A stretch of DNA of 64,000 bases from positions 9,181 to 73,180 of the forward strand of contig DASZLU010000145.1 of the NCBI GenBank assembly GCA_035552195.1. The letters are read 5' to 3'. Below, piece after piece: positions 54,345 through 62,903 of this stretch (positions are counted from its first letter, which is position 1; every line of letters starts with the position of its first letter). The translations under genes and the position numbers were made by a program. Below the pieces are notes generated by a model that did not search any database, was not told the DNA's origin, and saw only the letters and a program-made list of their open reading frames with translations. This DNA comes from CAIKMD01 sp035552195 (GTDB lineage Bacteria; Pseudomonadota; Alphaproteobacteria; ATCC43930; CGMCC-115725).

Positions 54345-54371
54345 ACGCCCTTTCTTCCAGGGAGAGGGCGT
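54345..54371 (+). terminator. Terminator after the propeller-cytochrome gene
   Basis: ACGCCCT (54345-54351) pairs with AGGGCGT (54365-54371), followed by TTCGTTTGAC. Located 25 bases after the stop. Confidence 0.65.
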
Positions 54372-54406
54372 TTCGTTTGACAATTCCTTGAGAATCACCA
54401 CATAGA

Positions 54407-54790
54407 ATGCTGACTAAACGGTTGGACGCCATGCCCGAAGGCCAAGCCATTCCCTCGCCCGAACAAGTCACGCTGAGTTCCAATGCGGCTAAGCGCGTCG
54501 CTGTGTTGAAGGTCCAGGAGAACGCGCCCGATGCGTTCCTGCGGCTCGCCGTGTCGGGCGGCGGCTGCTCGGGCTTTCAGTACAATTTCAGCTTCGACCA
54601 GTCGCGCAATCAGGACGATCGCGCTTTCGAGCGCGACGGTGTGACTCTCATCATCGATGAGGTCTCGCTCGATCTCGTCAAGGGTGCCGAGATCGATTTC
54701 GTCGAAGACATGATGGGCGCGTCTTTTCAGGTGAAGAACCCGAACGCCGCGTCGTCATGCGGTTGCGGCAATTCCTTCTCGATCGGCTGA
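54407..54790 (+). CDS. erpA: Iron-sulfur cluster insertion protein ErpA
   Basis: A 127-residue A-type carrier delivering Fe-S clusters to apoproteins. The three conserved cysteines are in GGGCSGFQYNF and SSCGCGNSFSIG. The N-terminus is uncertain: ATG 54407 or ATG 54431 are both possible and neither has a clear ribosome binding site. In relatives erpA is next to dgt and xthA; here two redox genes separate it from dgt and a pseudogene separates it from xthA. Confidence 0.9.
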   Translation: MLTKRLDAMPEGQAIPSPEQVTLSSNAAKRVAVLKVQENAPDAFLRLAVSGGGCSGFQYNFSFDQSRNQDDRAFERDGVTLIIDEVSLDLVKGAEIDFVEDMMGASFQVKNPNAASSCGCGNSFSIG

Positions 54791-54948
54791 ACTATCGGCT
54801 CGCGCAGGCAATGACGGGCGCGCTCCGTGCGCCAGCATTTTCCCGCTGCCATCCCGAGAGGGGACGACAGCGAGATGAAACGCAGTATGACGGCGGCGCT
54901 TTTCGAGCGACAGCATGAAGCCAAACTTTAGCCTGCACCCGGTCGCCG

Positions 54949-55823
54949 TTAGAGACTTTGCAGGAAGGCAACCAGATCCTGCTTGTCCTGATCCGAAAAG
55001 CCGATGTTGAACCGCCGATCGTAGAAATTCACGACATCGAGCAGCGTCCCGGCCGAGCCGTTGTGGAAATACGGCGCGCGCGACGCGAGACCGCGTAGAA
55101 TCGGGCCCTTGAGCTTTCCTATATCGGCGCAATTACCGCTGATCAACGCGCGCCCGGGGTCCGTCACGTCGTATGTATTGCCGGCCAGCGGGCCAGCGTT
55201 GCACGTCAGGTGGAAGACCTGCAGCGCCGCGATGTCCAAAACCGGGGGTGCCTTTGCACGGCGTCGGCGATGCCGATGTCGAGCGGCGCTTTCACCGAGT
55301 GATCGCCGACATTCGGCGTGTCGTGACAGGTGCCGCAGAAGCCGTGGAGTGTCGGCCCTACCGCCGGGTTATCGTTGAGGCCTGCAACGCCTGTAATGGT
55401 GATCGGCGTGGTATTGAAGAGTGCCTCGCCGCGCGCGACGGATTCGCGAGCGGCTTGAACCCCGCCATTGCCCGGCAGGTTATCCCACGCCCCGAAGAGA
55501 TTGAAGATATTCGAGGTGAAGGGAGTCCCTTTCGGGTTCTGGCCAAGGGGATCGTTGATCCCGATAAAGGACGAGACGAGTTGCGCTGAGAGCGCCGTCG
55601 GCCCTCCTTGTGCACCGTTGGCGCCCAGATTCTTGGCCTTGGTGTCGAACATCTGCGCCGTGAAAATACCCGTCTCGAACTGCACGATTTGCGCGATCTG
55701 AGCGGCGGTGGGCGCGGCACTGGCTTGGGCATGGCCTGTCGTCGCGTCGCTTGCCTGGCTTTGGAGCGTGGGCTCACGTCCATCCCACATGAACGTGGAA
55801 AGGAAGTTTAGATTCGTCGACTG
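54949..55823 (-). pseudogene. Broken di-haem cytochrome c peroxidase-like gene
   Basis: Two minus-strand frames together give the C-terminal half of a MauG/cytochrome c peroxidase-type protein. The first frame (55823 down to about 55255) reads NFLSTFMWDGREPTLQSQA and contains the haem site C-G-T-C-H. The second (about 55250 to 54949) continues APPVLDIAALQVFHL, then ALISGNCADIGKLKGPILRG and ASRAPYFHNGSAGTLLDVV. The frames join by a one-base loss near 55245-55255. The N-terminal domain with the first haem is missing: an in-frame TAA at 55824-55826 closes the reading frame. Confidence 0.78.
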
Positions 55824-55978
55824 TTAACGAACAGCATCCCCCACCCCCAAGGCCAGTTGAGCCGCAGCGATTTACCACACTGGATACTAGTGGCCCTTTT
55901 GTGGCAACGGAGACTTTTTTATGATCAATCGTGACGACCGAAATCATCGGAATGGCTGAGTCTAAGCCAGACTGAGCG

Positions 55979-56044
55979 CGCTATAGCGAACGAGGAATTT
56001 CGCCATAGCAATTGTGGAACAACGCTATAGCGGATCGGGATGAG
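55979..56044. promoter_or_regulatory. Three palindromic boxes with 22-bp period upstream of xthA
   Basis: CGCTATAGCG (a perfect palindrome) at 55979-55988, a degenerate copy CGCCATAGCA at 56001-56010, and CGCTATAGCG again at 56023-56032. Start-to-start spacing is exactly 22 bases each time, about two helical turns, so all face one side of the DNA. The last box ends 21 bases before the xthA ATG. This looks like a cooperative operator; the regulator is unknown. Confidence 0.65.
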
Positions 56045-56053
56045 CGGCAGGCG

Positions 56054-56842
56054 ATGAAGATTGCGACATGGAACGTGAACTCGGTCAAGGCGCGGCTGCC
56101 GCATCTTTTGGCGTGGCTGGAAGACGCGCAGCCGGATGTGGTTTGCCTGCAGGAGATCAAATGCCTCACGGAGGATTTCCCGGCACTCGAGATCAAAGGC
56201 CTGGGGTATCACGTCGAGGCGCTAGGCCAGCGCAGCTATAACGGTGTCGCGCTGTTGTCGCGCGAGCCGGGCAAAGACGTGAAACGCGGCCTTGCCGGCG
56301 ACGAGAGCGACGCGCAGGCGCGCTACATCGAGGCAACGTTCGGCGATGTGCGCGTCGCCTCGCTTTATCTGCCGAACGGCAATCCCGTCGGCACCGACAA
56401 ATATCCCTACAAGCTCGGCTGGATGAAGCGGCTCGCGGCGCAAGCTCGGTCACTGCTCGAGAGCGAACAGGCCGTCGTTCTCGCCGGCGATTACAACATC
56501 TGCCCGACCGACGACGACGTCTACGATCCGGTTGGCTGGCGCGACGACGCGCTCTGTAAGACCGAATCGCGCGCCGCGTTTCGAACCATCGCCAATCTCG
56601 GCTATGTCGACGCGTTCCGCGCGCTTCACGCCGAGCCGCATCGTTACAGCTTTTGGGATTACCAGGCTGGGCGCTGGCATCGCGACGAAGGGCTGCGCAT
56701 CGACCACCTGATGCTCAGCCCCGAAGCCGCCGACCGGCTGCAGGAATGCGAGATCGACAAGGCGCCCCGCGCCAAGGAAAAGGCCTCCGACCACACGCCC
56801 GTGTGGTGCACGCTCGGCCCGGCGCGCCCACCCCTCGTCTAA
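56054..56842 (+). CDS. xthA: Exodeoxyribonuclease III
   Basis: A 262-residue AP endonuclease/3'-5' exonuclease of base excision repair. Conserved metal and catalytic segments: MKIATWNVNSVKARL, VVCLQEIKC (metal Glu), GVALLSREPG, SLYLPNGNP, LAGDYNICPTDDDVYDP (catalytic Asp-Asn) and the final SDHTPVWCTL (catalytic His). ATG 56054 was chosen as the universal MKIATWN start; the open frame extends 14 codons upstream through the repeat boxes. The close-set palindromes upstream suggest dedicated regulation. Confidence 0.95.
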   Translation: MKIATWNVNSVKARLPHLLAWLEDAQPDVVCLQEIKCLTEDFPALEIKGLGYHVEALGQRSYNGVALLSREPGKDVKRGLAGDESDAQARYIEATFGDVRVASLYLPNGNPVGTDKYPYKLGWMKRLAAQARSLLESEQAVVLAGDYNICPTDDDVYDPVGWRDDALCKTESRAAFRTIANLGYVDAFRALHAEPHRYSFWDYQAGRWHRDEGLRIDHLMLSPEAADRLQECEIDKAPRAKEKASDHTPVWCTLGPARPPLV

Positions 56843-56877
56843 GCTTCGAGGCGTCGTCCGCGCGTGGACGCGGCTGA

Positions 56878-57903
56878 CTATTTCAACCGCTTGGCCGCTT
56901 CCTCGACCATCGACAGATCCGCGTATTTATGCGGATCGAGCTCTTGCGGCACGAAGCCGAGGCCGTGCGCCGCCGCGATGTTGTTCTGCAACGCGTCGAG
57001 ATCGGGCATGCCGTTCGGATCGTGGTAGAGATCGCCCTTGGTGAAGAGCCAGCTCTCGAAAAGCGCGGCCGGCGCCTTGGTGAAATCGGTCACCAGCTTG
57101 ATCGCCTCGTCGTGATGCGACGGATCGTAATACCAGTGCAGTTCGCGCAAATTGTCTTCGAGATAATCGACCAACGCCGCGCGGTTCTTCTGGATGAAAT
57201 CCGCGCGCGCCGTCCACGAGATCATTTGCGAGACGCCGATCGCCTCTTTCTGCCGGAAGAGCGCATGCGCGCCGGCGCGAAGCTGCGGATCCATGCTGAA
57301 CGGCGTGACGCCGGTAATGAGATCGACCTTGTGATCGAAAAGCTCCGACTTCATGTTCGGAAAAGCGGATTCGATCAGCGAGTAATCCTTCTTGTCCTCG
57401 AGCCCGTGCTTCTTCAGCATTTCGCGCAAGGCGATGTCGACGGCACTGCCGGCGCCGTTCGAGGTCACGACCTTGCCCTTCAGATCCTCGACCTTCTTGA
57501 TCGGGCTGTCGTTCACCACCATGAACTCGGTGCTGTAATAGCCTTCGACACCGTCGCGGAAGCCGTCGGCGATGATGCGCAGATCGCCGAGCTTCGCGTT
57601 CTCGACAGCGAGGGCGAAGGACGAATACGCGAAAGGCACGAGATCGACCTGGCCGGACGCGATCGCCGAGATCATCGGCGGCGTCGCGGTGAAATGGGTG
57701 AATTCGAGCGAGTAGCTCTTGCCCTCATGCTGGGCGATGCCGGCCTTGCCGAGCAGCGCCAGCGGCGCGTCGCCCGCGGGCACGATATAGGCGATGCGGA
57801 TCTTCACCGGATCGGCCTGCGCCGTGCCGATCGTCGTTGCGCCGATGGTCGCGAGCGCGCCGAGAGCGGCCGCAGCGGTCATCAATATTTTTGCGAGTTG
57901 CAT
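56878..57903 (-). CDS. ABC transporter substrate-binding protein (NitT/TauT/NMT1 type)
   Basis: A 341-residue periplasmic binding protein. Signal peptide MQLAKILMTAAAALGALATIGATTIGTAQA, then KIRIAYIVPAGDAPLAL, ISAIASGQVDLVPFAYSSFALA, STEFMVVNDSPIKKVEDLKGKVVTSNGAGSAVDIALREML, characteristic of sulfonate/nitrate/thiamine-precursor-type receptors. No permease or ATPase gene is adjacent, so it is an orphan here. The ligand cannot be predicted. It is convergent with xthA. Confidence 0.88.
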   Translation of the reverse strand: MQLAKILMTAAAALGALATIGATTIGTAQADPVKIRIAYIVPAGDAPLALLGKAGIAQHEGKSYSLEFTHFTATPPMISAIASGQVDLVPFAYSSFALAVENAKLGDLRIIADGFRDGVEGYYSTEFMVVNDSPIKKVEDLKGKVVTSNGAGSAVDIALREMLKKHGLEDKKDYSLIESAFPNMKSELFDHKVDLITGVTPFSMDPQLRAGAHALFRQKEAIGVSQMISWTARADFIQKNRAALVDYLEDNLRELHWYYDPSHHDEAIKLVTDFTKAPAALFESWLFTKGDLYHDPNGMPDLDALQNNIAAAHGLGFVPQELDPHKYADLSMVEEAAKRLK

Positions 57904-58010
57904 CCTCGGCCTCCCCGTAATTTCTTATCGGCAATTCCATAGCAGGAGAGCGACGCAGCGACCAGCGCGCCCGGCTTGCGTCGAGCGGGCCGGCTCAGTG
58001 TCGGCTTCGC

Positions 58011-58616
58011 TTAGAAATGATAGCCGTATTGCAGGCGGAGATTTTCGGCCGGGACGTTACGATCGCCGAGCAGCGGCGCCGCGTTGGCATGGTCGATATC
58101 GAAGGACAGGCTCGACCGCGGATCGAAGGCGTAGCCGAGTTCGAACGTGCTGTGCAGCGAGATCAGCGGGCCGTAGAGGCGCGTGGTCGGATCGTTCGCA
58201 AGCGGGCGCGTCACCGCGCCGGTCAGGGCGATGCTGCCGAACATTTTGTCGCCGTCGAAAATGTTCCAGGCGAGACCGCTGTATTGCGTGCCCGCGGTCG
58301 TGCCGACGCTCGGCGTCACGCCGGACAGGCTGCGCGGCGAGAAGAGGAAGCGCAGCACGCTGTGGTCAGGCGATGTCAGGGAAATTTCGAGATCGCTTTT
58401 CGGCGCGCCGACCGGATCGGGATTGCCGATCTGGATTGGGAACGAGGTATTGAATTGCGGCAGCGGCGCGCCGCCCCGCACCAGCGCCCCACCCCGCACC
58501 AGCGGCGAGTTGTTGCCGAGCGTGCTGTCGGCATGCGCCCGCCCAACCGCGAGGGGGCCCACCGCGACAGCGGCGAACAAGATGCCGGCGACGGTTATGG
58601 CAAGCCGGCGCTTCAT
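58011..58616 (-). CDS. PagL-like (lipid A 3-O-deacylase family) outer-membrane barrel, probably inactive
   Basis: A 201-residue protein with a signal peptide (MKRRLAITVAGILFAAVAVG...HA) and beta strands ending in an aromatic C-terminus (LRLQYGYHF), as in small outer-membrane barrels. The segment FDIDHANAAPLLGDRNVPAENLRLQYGYHF spans the PagL active-site region, where active members have H-x-S-N; here the serine is absent (HANA). An in-frame duplication gives LVRGGA twice near residues 39-50. ATG 58616 overlaps the PilZ gene stop by four bases. Family call is moderate. Confidence 0.55.
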   Translation of the reverse strand: MKRRLAITVAGILFAAVAVGPLAVGRAHADSTLGNNSPLVRGGALVRGGAPLPQFNTSFPIQIGNPDPVGAPKSDLEISLTSPDHSVLRFLFSPRSLSGVTPSVGTTAGTQYSGLAWNIFDGDKMFGSIALTGAVTRPLANDPTTRLYGPLISLHSTFELGYAFDPRSSLSFDIDHANAAPLLGDRNVPAENLRLQYGYHF

Positions 58617-58954
58617 GCGCGCTTCCGGAACAGGCGATTCGCGATGGCACGATCAAGCGCGCCGACCAGCGCTTCCGACGGCGCCGCGAAATGGAAGCCG
58701 ATGCCGTCGGCATCGACGCGCACGACCTCGGCGCCGAAATCGTGGCTCGTGCGAGCATCGGGCATCGTCGCCTTGCCCGAGACGGACGCACCGAGCGCGA
58801 GATTGAGACCCGGCGGAAGCAGGAAACCGCCCAGCGACCAGTTGCTGGTCGTGTAGCTGCCGGAAGCGAGCGTCACTGTGATCGGCGGCAAAGGATAGCG
58901 CCGGTCGCGCCTAGCCTCAGTCCGATCAAAGTTGTTGCGAATGGTCTTCAACAT
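58613..58954 (-). CDS. PilZ-domain protein
   Basis: A 113-residue single-domain protein. It has the RxxxR-type start (RTEARRDRRYPLPP), the second c-di-GMP motif NWSLGGFLL (D/N-x-S-x-x-G) and the strand GIGFHFAAPSEAL. It probably binds cyclic di-GMP and transmits it to a partner. It is translationally coupled to the downstream PagL-like barrel gene, a pairing that would place an envelope protein under c-di-GMP-linked expression; that link is inference. An AT-rich promoter-like region lies upstream at 58960-59060. Confidence 0.8.
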   Translation of the reverse strand: MLKTIRNNFDRTEARRDRRYPLPPITVTLASGSYTTSNWSLGGFLLPPGLNLALGASVSGKATMPDARTSHDFGAEVVRVDADGIGFHFAAPSEALVGALDRAIANRLFRKRA

Positions 58955-59057
58955 GCTTCCCCGTCGAAGCGGATATTACATTGTAGTCGTAGCGGGTTAA
59001 CAACCCCTTTTATCTAAAATCCCTGCAAACCTCTGCGAGCGTTGCAAAAATGTCGTG

Positions 59058-59077
59058 GTTAAAGATCGTCCTTTAAC
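59058..59077 (-). terminator. Small hairpin after the KamA-like gene
   Basis: GTTAAAG (59058-59064) pairs with CTTTAAC (59071-59077). It lies 21 bases beyond the minus-strand stop at 59098. AT-rich, weak stem and no clear U-tract, so only a possible terminator. Confidence 0.35.
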
Positions 59078-59097
59078 TCGTTGAATTTTCTAGACCG

Positions 59098-60153
59098 CTA
59101 TTTGGTAAGGAAGTTCTGTGGCGGATAAGCATGCGAGTCGCCTTGCGGATCTTCGACCCGCCACTCGCCGGCTTTCCCGGTCTCGCTGACATAGCACGGC
59201 CCGACCGGTACCTTGCCATGGCCGCCAGGCAGATCGAGGACATAGGCCGGCTGGCACAAGCCGGAGACTCGACCGCGCAGCGCTCGCATCAATTCCCGCC
59301 CCTCGCCGAGCCCGGTCCGGAGATGCGCCGTGCCGTGCGCCAAGTCCGGATGGTGGAGATAGTAGGGTTTCACCCGCATCGCGACCAAAGCGCGGAAGAG
59401 ACCTTCGAGGGTCGCCGCGTCGTCGTTCACGCCCTTCAGCAGCACCGACTGGCTGAGCAGCGGGATGCCGGCGCGATTGAACCGGCCCGCCGCCGCCTTC
59501 ACCGCCGGTGTCAGCTCGCGCGCGTGGTTGGCGTGAAGGACGACATAGACCGCCTTCTCCGCCCGCAGCGCGGCCACCAGCGAAGCCGTCACCCGGCTCG
59601 GATCGACCACCGGCACCCGGGTATGGATACGGATCACCGCAACATGAGGAATCGCCTCGAGCGCCTGGATAATCGTCTTGAGGCGGCGCGCCGAGAGCAT
59701 CAGCGGATCGCCGCCGCTCAGGATCACTTCCCAGATCGCCTCGTGCGAGCGGATGTAATCGAGCGCCGCGTCGAGTTCGGCCGGACTTAATGCTTCCGAG
59801 CCCGGCCCGACATCCTCGCGCCGGAAGCAGAAGCGGCAATAGACCGGACAGACATGGATCGGCTTCAGCAGCACGCGGTCGGGATAGCGATGGATGACGC
59901 CTTTCACCGGCTCGTGCGTGTGATCGCCGATCGGATCGCCGCGCTCTTCCGGCGCCGTCACCAGCTCGCGGCCATCGGGCACGAATTGTCGCGCGATCGG
60001 ATCGGCAGGGTCCGCCGGATCGACCAGGGCAGCGACATCGCGCGTGACCGCGACGGCATAACGGTTGGCCACCGCCGCGATCTCGGCCGCGCGCTCCGGC
60101 GCGATCAGGCCGGCCTCGACGAAATCCTGGGGCCGGCGCAGCGTGTCGCTCAT
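59098..60153 (-). CDS. KamA-family radical SAM aminomutase (lysine 2,3-aminomutase / EpmB-like)
   Basis: A 351-residue radical SAM enzyme. The cluster motif is C102-x3-C106-x2-C109 (HVCPVYCRFCFRRED), followed by EVILSGGDPLMLS, HTRVPVVDPSRV, KPYYLHHPDLAHGTAHLR, and the PLP lysine in LDLPGGHGKVPVG. Members interconvert alpha- and beta-lysine; EpmB forms make beta-lysine for elongation factor P. In relatives the gene often neighbours epmA and efp, which are not in this window, so free lysine mutase versus EpmB is unresolved. ATG 60153 follows an open frame that extends 20 codons further without similarity. Confidence 0.85.
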   Translation of the reverse strand: MSDTLRRPQDFVEAGLIAPERAAEIAAVANRYAVAVTRDVAALVDPADPADPIARQFVPDGRELVTAPEERGDPIGDHTHEPVKGVIHRYPDRVLLKPIHVCPVYCRFCFRREDVGPGSEALSPAELDAALDYIRSHEAIWEVILSGGDPLMLSARRLKTIIQALEAIPHVAVIRIHTRVPVVDPSRVTASLVAALRAEKAVYVVLHANHARELTPAVKAAAGRFNRAGIPLLSQSVLLKGVNDDAATLEGLFRALVAMRVKPYYLHHPDLAHGTAHLRTGLGEGRELMRALRGRVSGLCQPAYVLDLPGGHGKVPVGPCYVSETGKAGEWRVEDPQGDSHAYPPQNFLTK

Positions 60154-60333
60154 TGGAATCGCTCGACGATTTGGCTTCGTTTGGTAATTTTCAGTTTTTG
60201 CACGGTGTTCCAATTGCTTAGCCGCGGCGCGGCCAAGACCTAGAAATGCGACGATGAGCGCTCGAGTTCAAGCCCCGACCTCTCTTTGTCATTCCAAAAC
60301 GGGCGCCAGGGCAGCGATCCCGCTGTCGCTTCT

Positions 60334-60360
60334 GGATTCCCGCTTTCGCGGGAATGACGG
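60334..60360 (+). repeat. REP/dRS3-like palindromic element, copy 1
   Basis: GGATTCCCGC, TTTC, GCGGGAATGACGG: a stem of ATTCCCGC with GCGGGAAT, ending in the common GGAATGACG. The same core ATTCCC-N8-GGGAAT is the pattern of dispersed palindromic repeats such as neisserial dRS3. Confidence 0.7.
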
Positions 60361-60478
60361 AAGAAAACCATGTGCTCCACTTCCGGCCACTGCCTCCCGA
60401 AAGCAGCGCTCTAGCGTGTCATCATCCAAGGGAGACGCAGCGCAATGATGCCGGCACCCACGATGTCCTCTTCCTCCG

Positions 60479-60504
60479 CGTCATTCCCGCGGAAGCGGGA
60501 ATCC
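60479..60504 (-). repeat. REP/dRS3-like palindromic element, copy 2 (inverted)
   Basis: CGTCATTCCCGC, GGAA, GCGGGAATCC: the reverse orientation of copy 1, about 120 bases away. The pair could fold as a large stem-loop or mark a small non-autonomous element. Confidence 0.7.
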
Positions 60505-60579
60505 ACGATCAGCGTCAAGCCGCTTCCATAGACCCCCGCTGTCGGCTGTCGCAGGGGTGACGGGTCGACAGCTTGCTGC

Positions 60580-61041
60580 CTACGCCCGCGGCACCATCCA
60601 CGGCAGAGGACCGTCCGGCTGCGTTTCGTAGCGCGTCTCGTCGTCGGGGATATGCACCCAGGGCTGCGCGCTGCGTGTCCAGAAATGAAACGTGGGCTTC
60701 AGCCAGGACGTGTCGTCGAGCGTGCCGGGTTTGACGTTGCGGTTCGCATAGGCCGCGCCGCCCGGCATGTGATAGAGGCGCGTACCGCAATCGGCGCAGA
60801 ACCAGCATTCCATAATTTTCGTTTGGCTGGTCGGCCGCGCATACATCTTCGGCGTGCCGCGCGTGATGCGGAAATACGCCTCGGGGATCACCGCCGCCAT
60901 CGCAAAGGCGGAACCGGACTGCCGTTGGCATTCCGTGCAGTGGCACGTGTAAACCGCGGCGGGCGGCCCGGTGATCTCATACCGCACGGCGCCGCATTGG
61001 CACCCACCGGCCTTTGGAAAATCGATGGGCGGAAAATCCAT
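60580..61041 (-). CDS. GFA/CENP-V-family zinc protein
   Basis: A 153-residue protein of the glutathione-dependent formaldehyde-activating (GFA) fold. Zinc cysteines: GGCQCGAVRYE, YTCHCTECQRQSGS and CADCGTRLYH. FPEIT-type patches and the VIPEAYFRITRG strand fit the beta-tent fold. True formaldehyde activity is rare in the family, so function is open. It starts 13 bases after the ilvD stop on the same strand and may be co-transcribed. Confidence 0.85.
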   Translation of the reverse strand: MDFPPIDFPKAGGCQCGAVRYEITGPPAAVYTCHCTECQRQSGSAFAMAAVIPEAYFRITRGTPKMYARPTSQTKIMECWFCADCGTRLYHMPGGAAYANRNVKPGTLDDTSWLKPTFHFWTRSAQPWVHIPDDETRYETQPDGPLPWMVPRA

Positions 61042-61054
61042 CGTGCCGTGCCCG

Positions 61055-62800
61055 TCAGATATCCGCGTAGGTCTTCACCTCGGCGCGGGCGCCGGGGTTG
61101 GTGACAGCGCCCTTCTCGGCATCGGCGACGAGTTGCGCGAATTTCCACAGAGCGCCCGAGCGGTAATCGTTCACCCGCGGCTTCCACTGCTTCTTGCGCT
61201 CGGCGAGTTCGGCATCGCTCAACTCGACATCCATCGTGCCGGCAACCGCGTCGATGACGATGATGTCGCCGTCCTTGATGAGGCCGATCGGCCCGGCGTC
61301 CGCCGCTTCGGGCCCGACATGGCCGATGCAGAAGCCGCGCGTGCCGCCGGAGAACCGTCCATCGGTGATAAGCGCGACCTTGTCGGAAACGCCCTGGCCA
61401 TAGAGCGCGCCGGTGGTCGCCAGCATCTCGGGCATGCCCGGCCCGCCGCGCGGGCCTTCGTAGCGGATGACGATCACGTCGCCTTCTTTGTATTGGCGCT
61501 TCTCGACTGCCTCGAACGCCGCCGGCTCGCCATCGAAGCAGCGCGCCGGCCCGCGGAACTTCAGCGATTTATGCTGCATGCCCGCGACCTTCACGATCGC
61601 GCCCTTCGGCGCGAGATTTCCTTTCAGCACGACGACGCCGCCGGTCGGCGCGATCGGCTTCGCGGTGCGATAGACGACATCCTGGTTCTCGGGGAACTTC
61701 ACGTCTTTCAGATTCTCGGCAATGGTCTTGCCGTTGACGGTGATGCAATCGCCGTGGAGATAGCCGCCGTCGAGCAGCGCCTTCATCACCACAGGCACGC
61801 CGCCGATCGCGTGCAGATCCTTCATCAGATATTTGCCGCCCGGCTTGAAGTCGCCGATATAGGGCGTGCGCTTGAAGATCTCACCGACGGCATGGAGATC
61901 GAAATCGATCCCCGCCTCGTTCGCCATCGCCGGCAGATGAAGCCCGGCATTGGTCGAGCCGCCGGTCGCGGCCACCACCGTCGCGGCGTTCTCAAACGCC
62001 TTGCGGGTGCAGATATCGCGCGGCCGCAGGTTGCGGCGCAGGAGCTGCATCACCGTCGCGCCCGACGCCTCGGCATATTGATCGCGGCTCTCGAACGGCG
62101 CGGGCGTTCCGGCCGAACCGGGCAGCGCGAGGCCGATCGCCTCGGAAACGCAGGCCATGGTGTTCGCCGTGTATTGCCCGGCGCAGGAGCCGGCCGACGG
62201 ACACGCGGCGCATTCGAGCTCGTGCAGCTCGTCATCGCTCAGCTTGCCGACGCTGTGCTGGCCGACGCCCTCGAACACATCGACGATGGTGACGTCGCGG
62301 CCCTGGAAGCGGCCCGGCAGGATGGTGCCGCCATACATGAAGACCGAGGGCACGTTGAGGCGCAGCATCGCCATCATCAGCCCGGGCAACGACTTGTCGC
62401 AGCCGGCGAGACCGACCAGCGCATCATAGCTATGGCCGCGCATGGTGAGCTCGACCGAATCCGCGATCGCCTCGCGCGAGACGAGCGAGGATTTCATCCC
62501 GTCATGACCCATGGCGATGCCGTCGGTGACGGTGATGGTGGTGAACTCGCGCGGCGTGCCGCCCGAAGCCGCGACGCCGCGCTTGGCCGCCTGCGCCTGA
62601 CGCGAGAGCGAGATGTTGCACGGCGCCGCCTCGTTCCACGTGGTCGCGACGCCGACGATCGGCTGCTTCAACTGATCTTCGGTGACGCCCATCGCATAGA
62701 ACATCGCGCGATGCGGCGCGCGCTCAGGACCGACCGTGATATGCCGGCTCGGCAGCTTCGACTTGTCCCAGGCGGAAGGTTTGCGTTGATCGTCGGGCAT
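61055..62800 (-). CDS. ilvD: Dihydroxy-acid dehydratase
   Basis: A 581-residue Fe-S dehydratase producing 2-keto acids for valine, leucine and isoleucine. Cluster cysteines are C61 (NEAAPCNISL), C134 (VGLAGCDKSLPG) and one in CAACPSAGSCAGQYTANTM. Other signatures: VTDGIAMGHDGM and the C-terminal TDGRFSGGTRGFCIGHVGPEA. GGAG precedes ATG 62800 and a small stem (CCGGAA/TTCCGG) lies in the leader. No other branched-chain gene is present; the exported ThDP enzyme at 10895 is not its pathway partner. Confidence 0.96.
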   Translation of the reverse strand: MPDDQRKPSAWDKSKLPSRHITVGPERAPHRAMFYAMGVTEDQLKQPIVGVATTWNEAAPCNISLSRQAQAAKRGVAASGGTPREFTTITVTDGIAMGHDGMKSSLVSREAIADSVELTMRGHSYDALVGLAGCDKSLPGLMMAMLRLNVPSVFMYGGTILPGRFQGRDVTIVDVFEGVGQHSVGKLSDDELHELECAACPSAGSCAGQYTANTMACVSEAIGLALPGSAGTPAPFESRDQYAEASGATVMQLLRRNLRPRDICTRKAFENAATVVAATGGSTNAGLHLPAMANEAGIDFDLHAVGEIFKRTPYIGDFKPGGKYLMKDLHAIGGVPVVMKALLDGGYLHGDCITVNGKTIAENLKDVKFPENQDVVYRTAKPIAPTGGVVVLKGNLAPKGAIVKVAGMQHKSLKFRGPARCFDGEPAAFEAVEKRQYKEGDVIVIRYEGPRGGPGMPEMLATTGALYGQGVSDKVALITDGRFSGGTRGFCIGHVGPEAADAGPIGLIKDGDIIVIDAVAGTMDVELSDAELAERKKQWKPRVNDYRSGALWKFAQLVADAEKGAVTNPGARAEVKTYADI

Positions 62801-62903
62801 GGGTGCTACTCCGGAAGAATTTCCGGCAGATTAGCGGGAAAGCCGACGCGCCCCAACCCGATGAATTTGCGCGCCAAATATGCGCTATTGACGGTTCCCT
62901 GCC

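Larger units (their letters stand above)
60154..60579. other. Non-coding gap carrying an inverted repeat pair
   Basis: 426 bases between the KamA-like gene and the GFA gene. It holds two oppositely oriented copies of a palindromic element (60334-60360 and 60479-60504) and a possible truncated fragment near 60287-60295 (GTCATTCC). No convincing open frame with a ribosome binding site. Confidence 0.65.
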
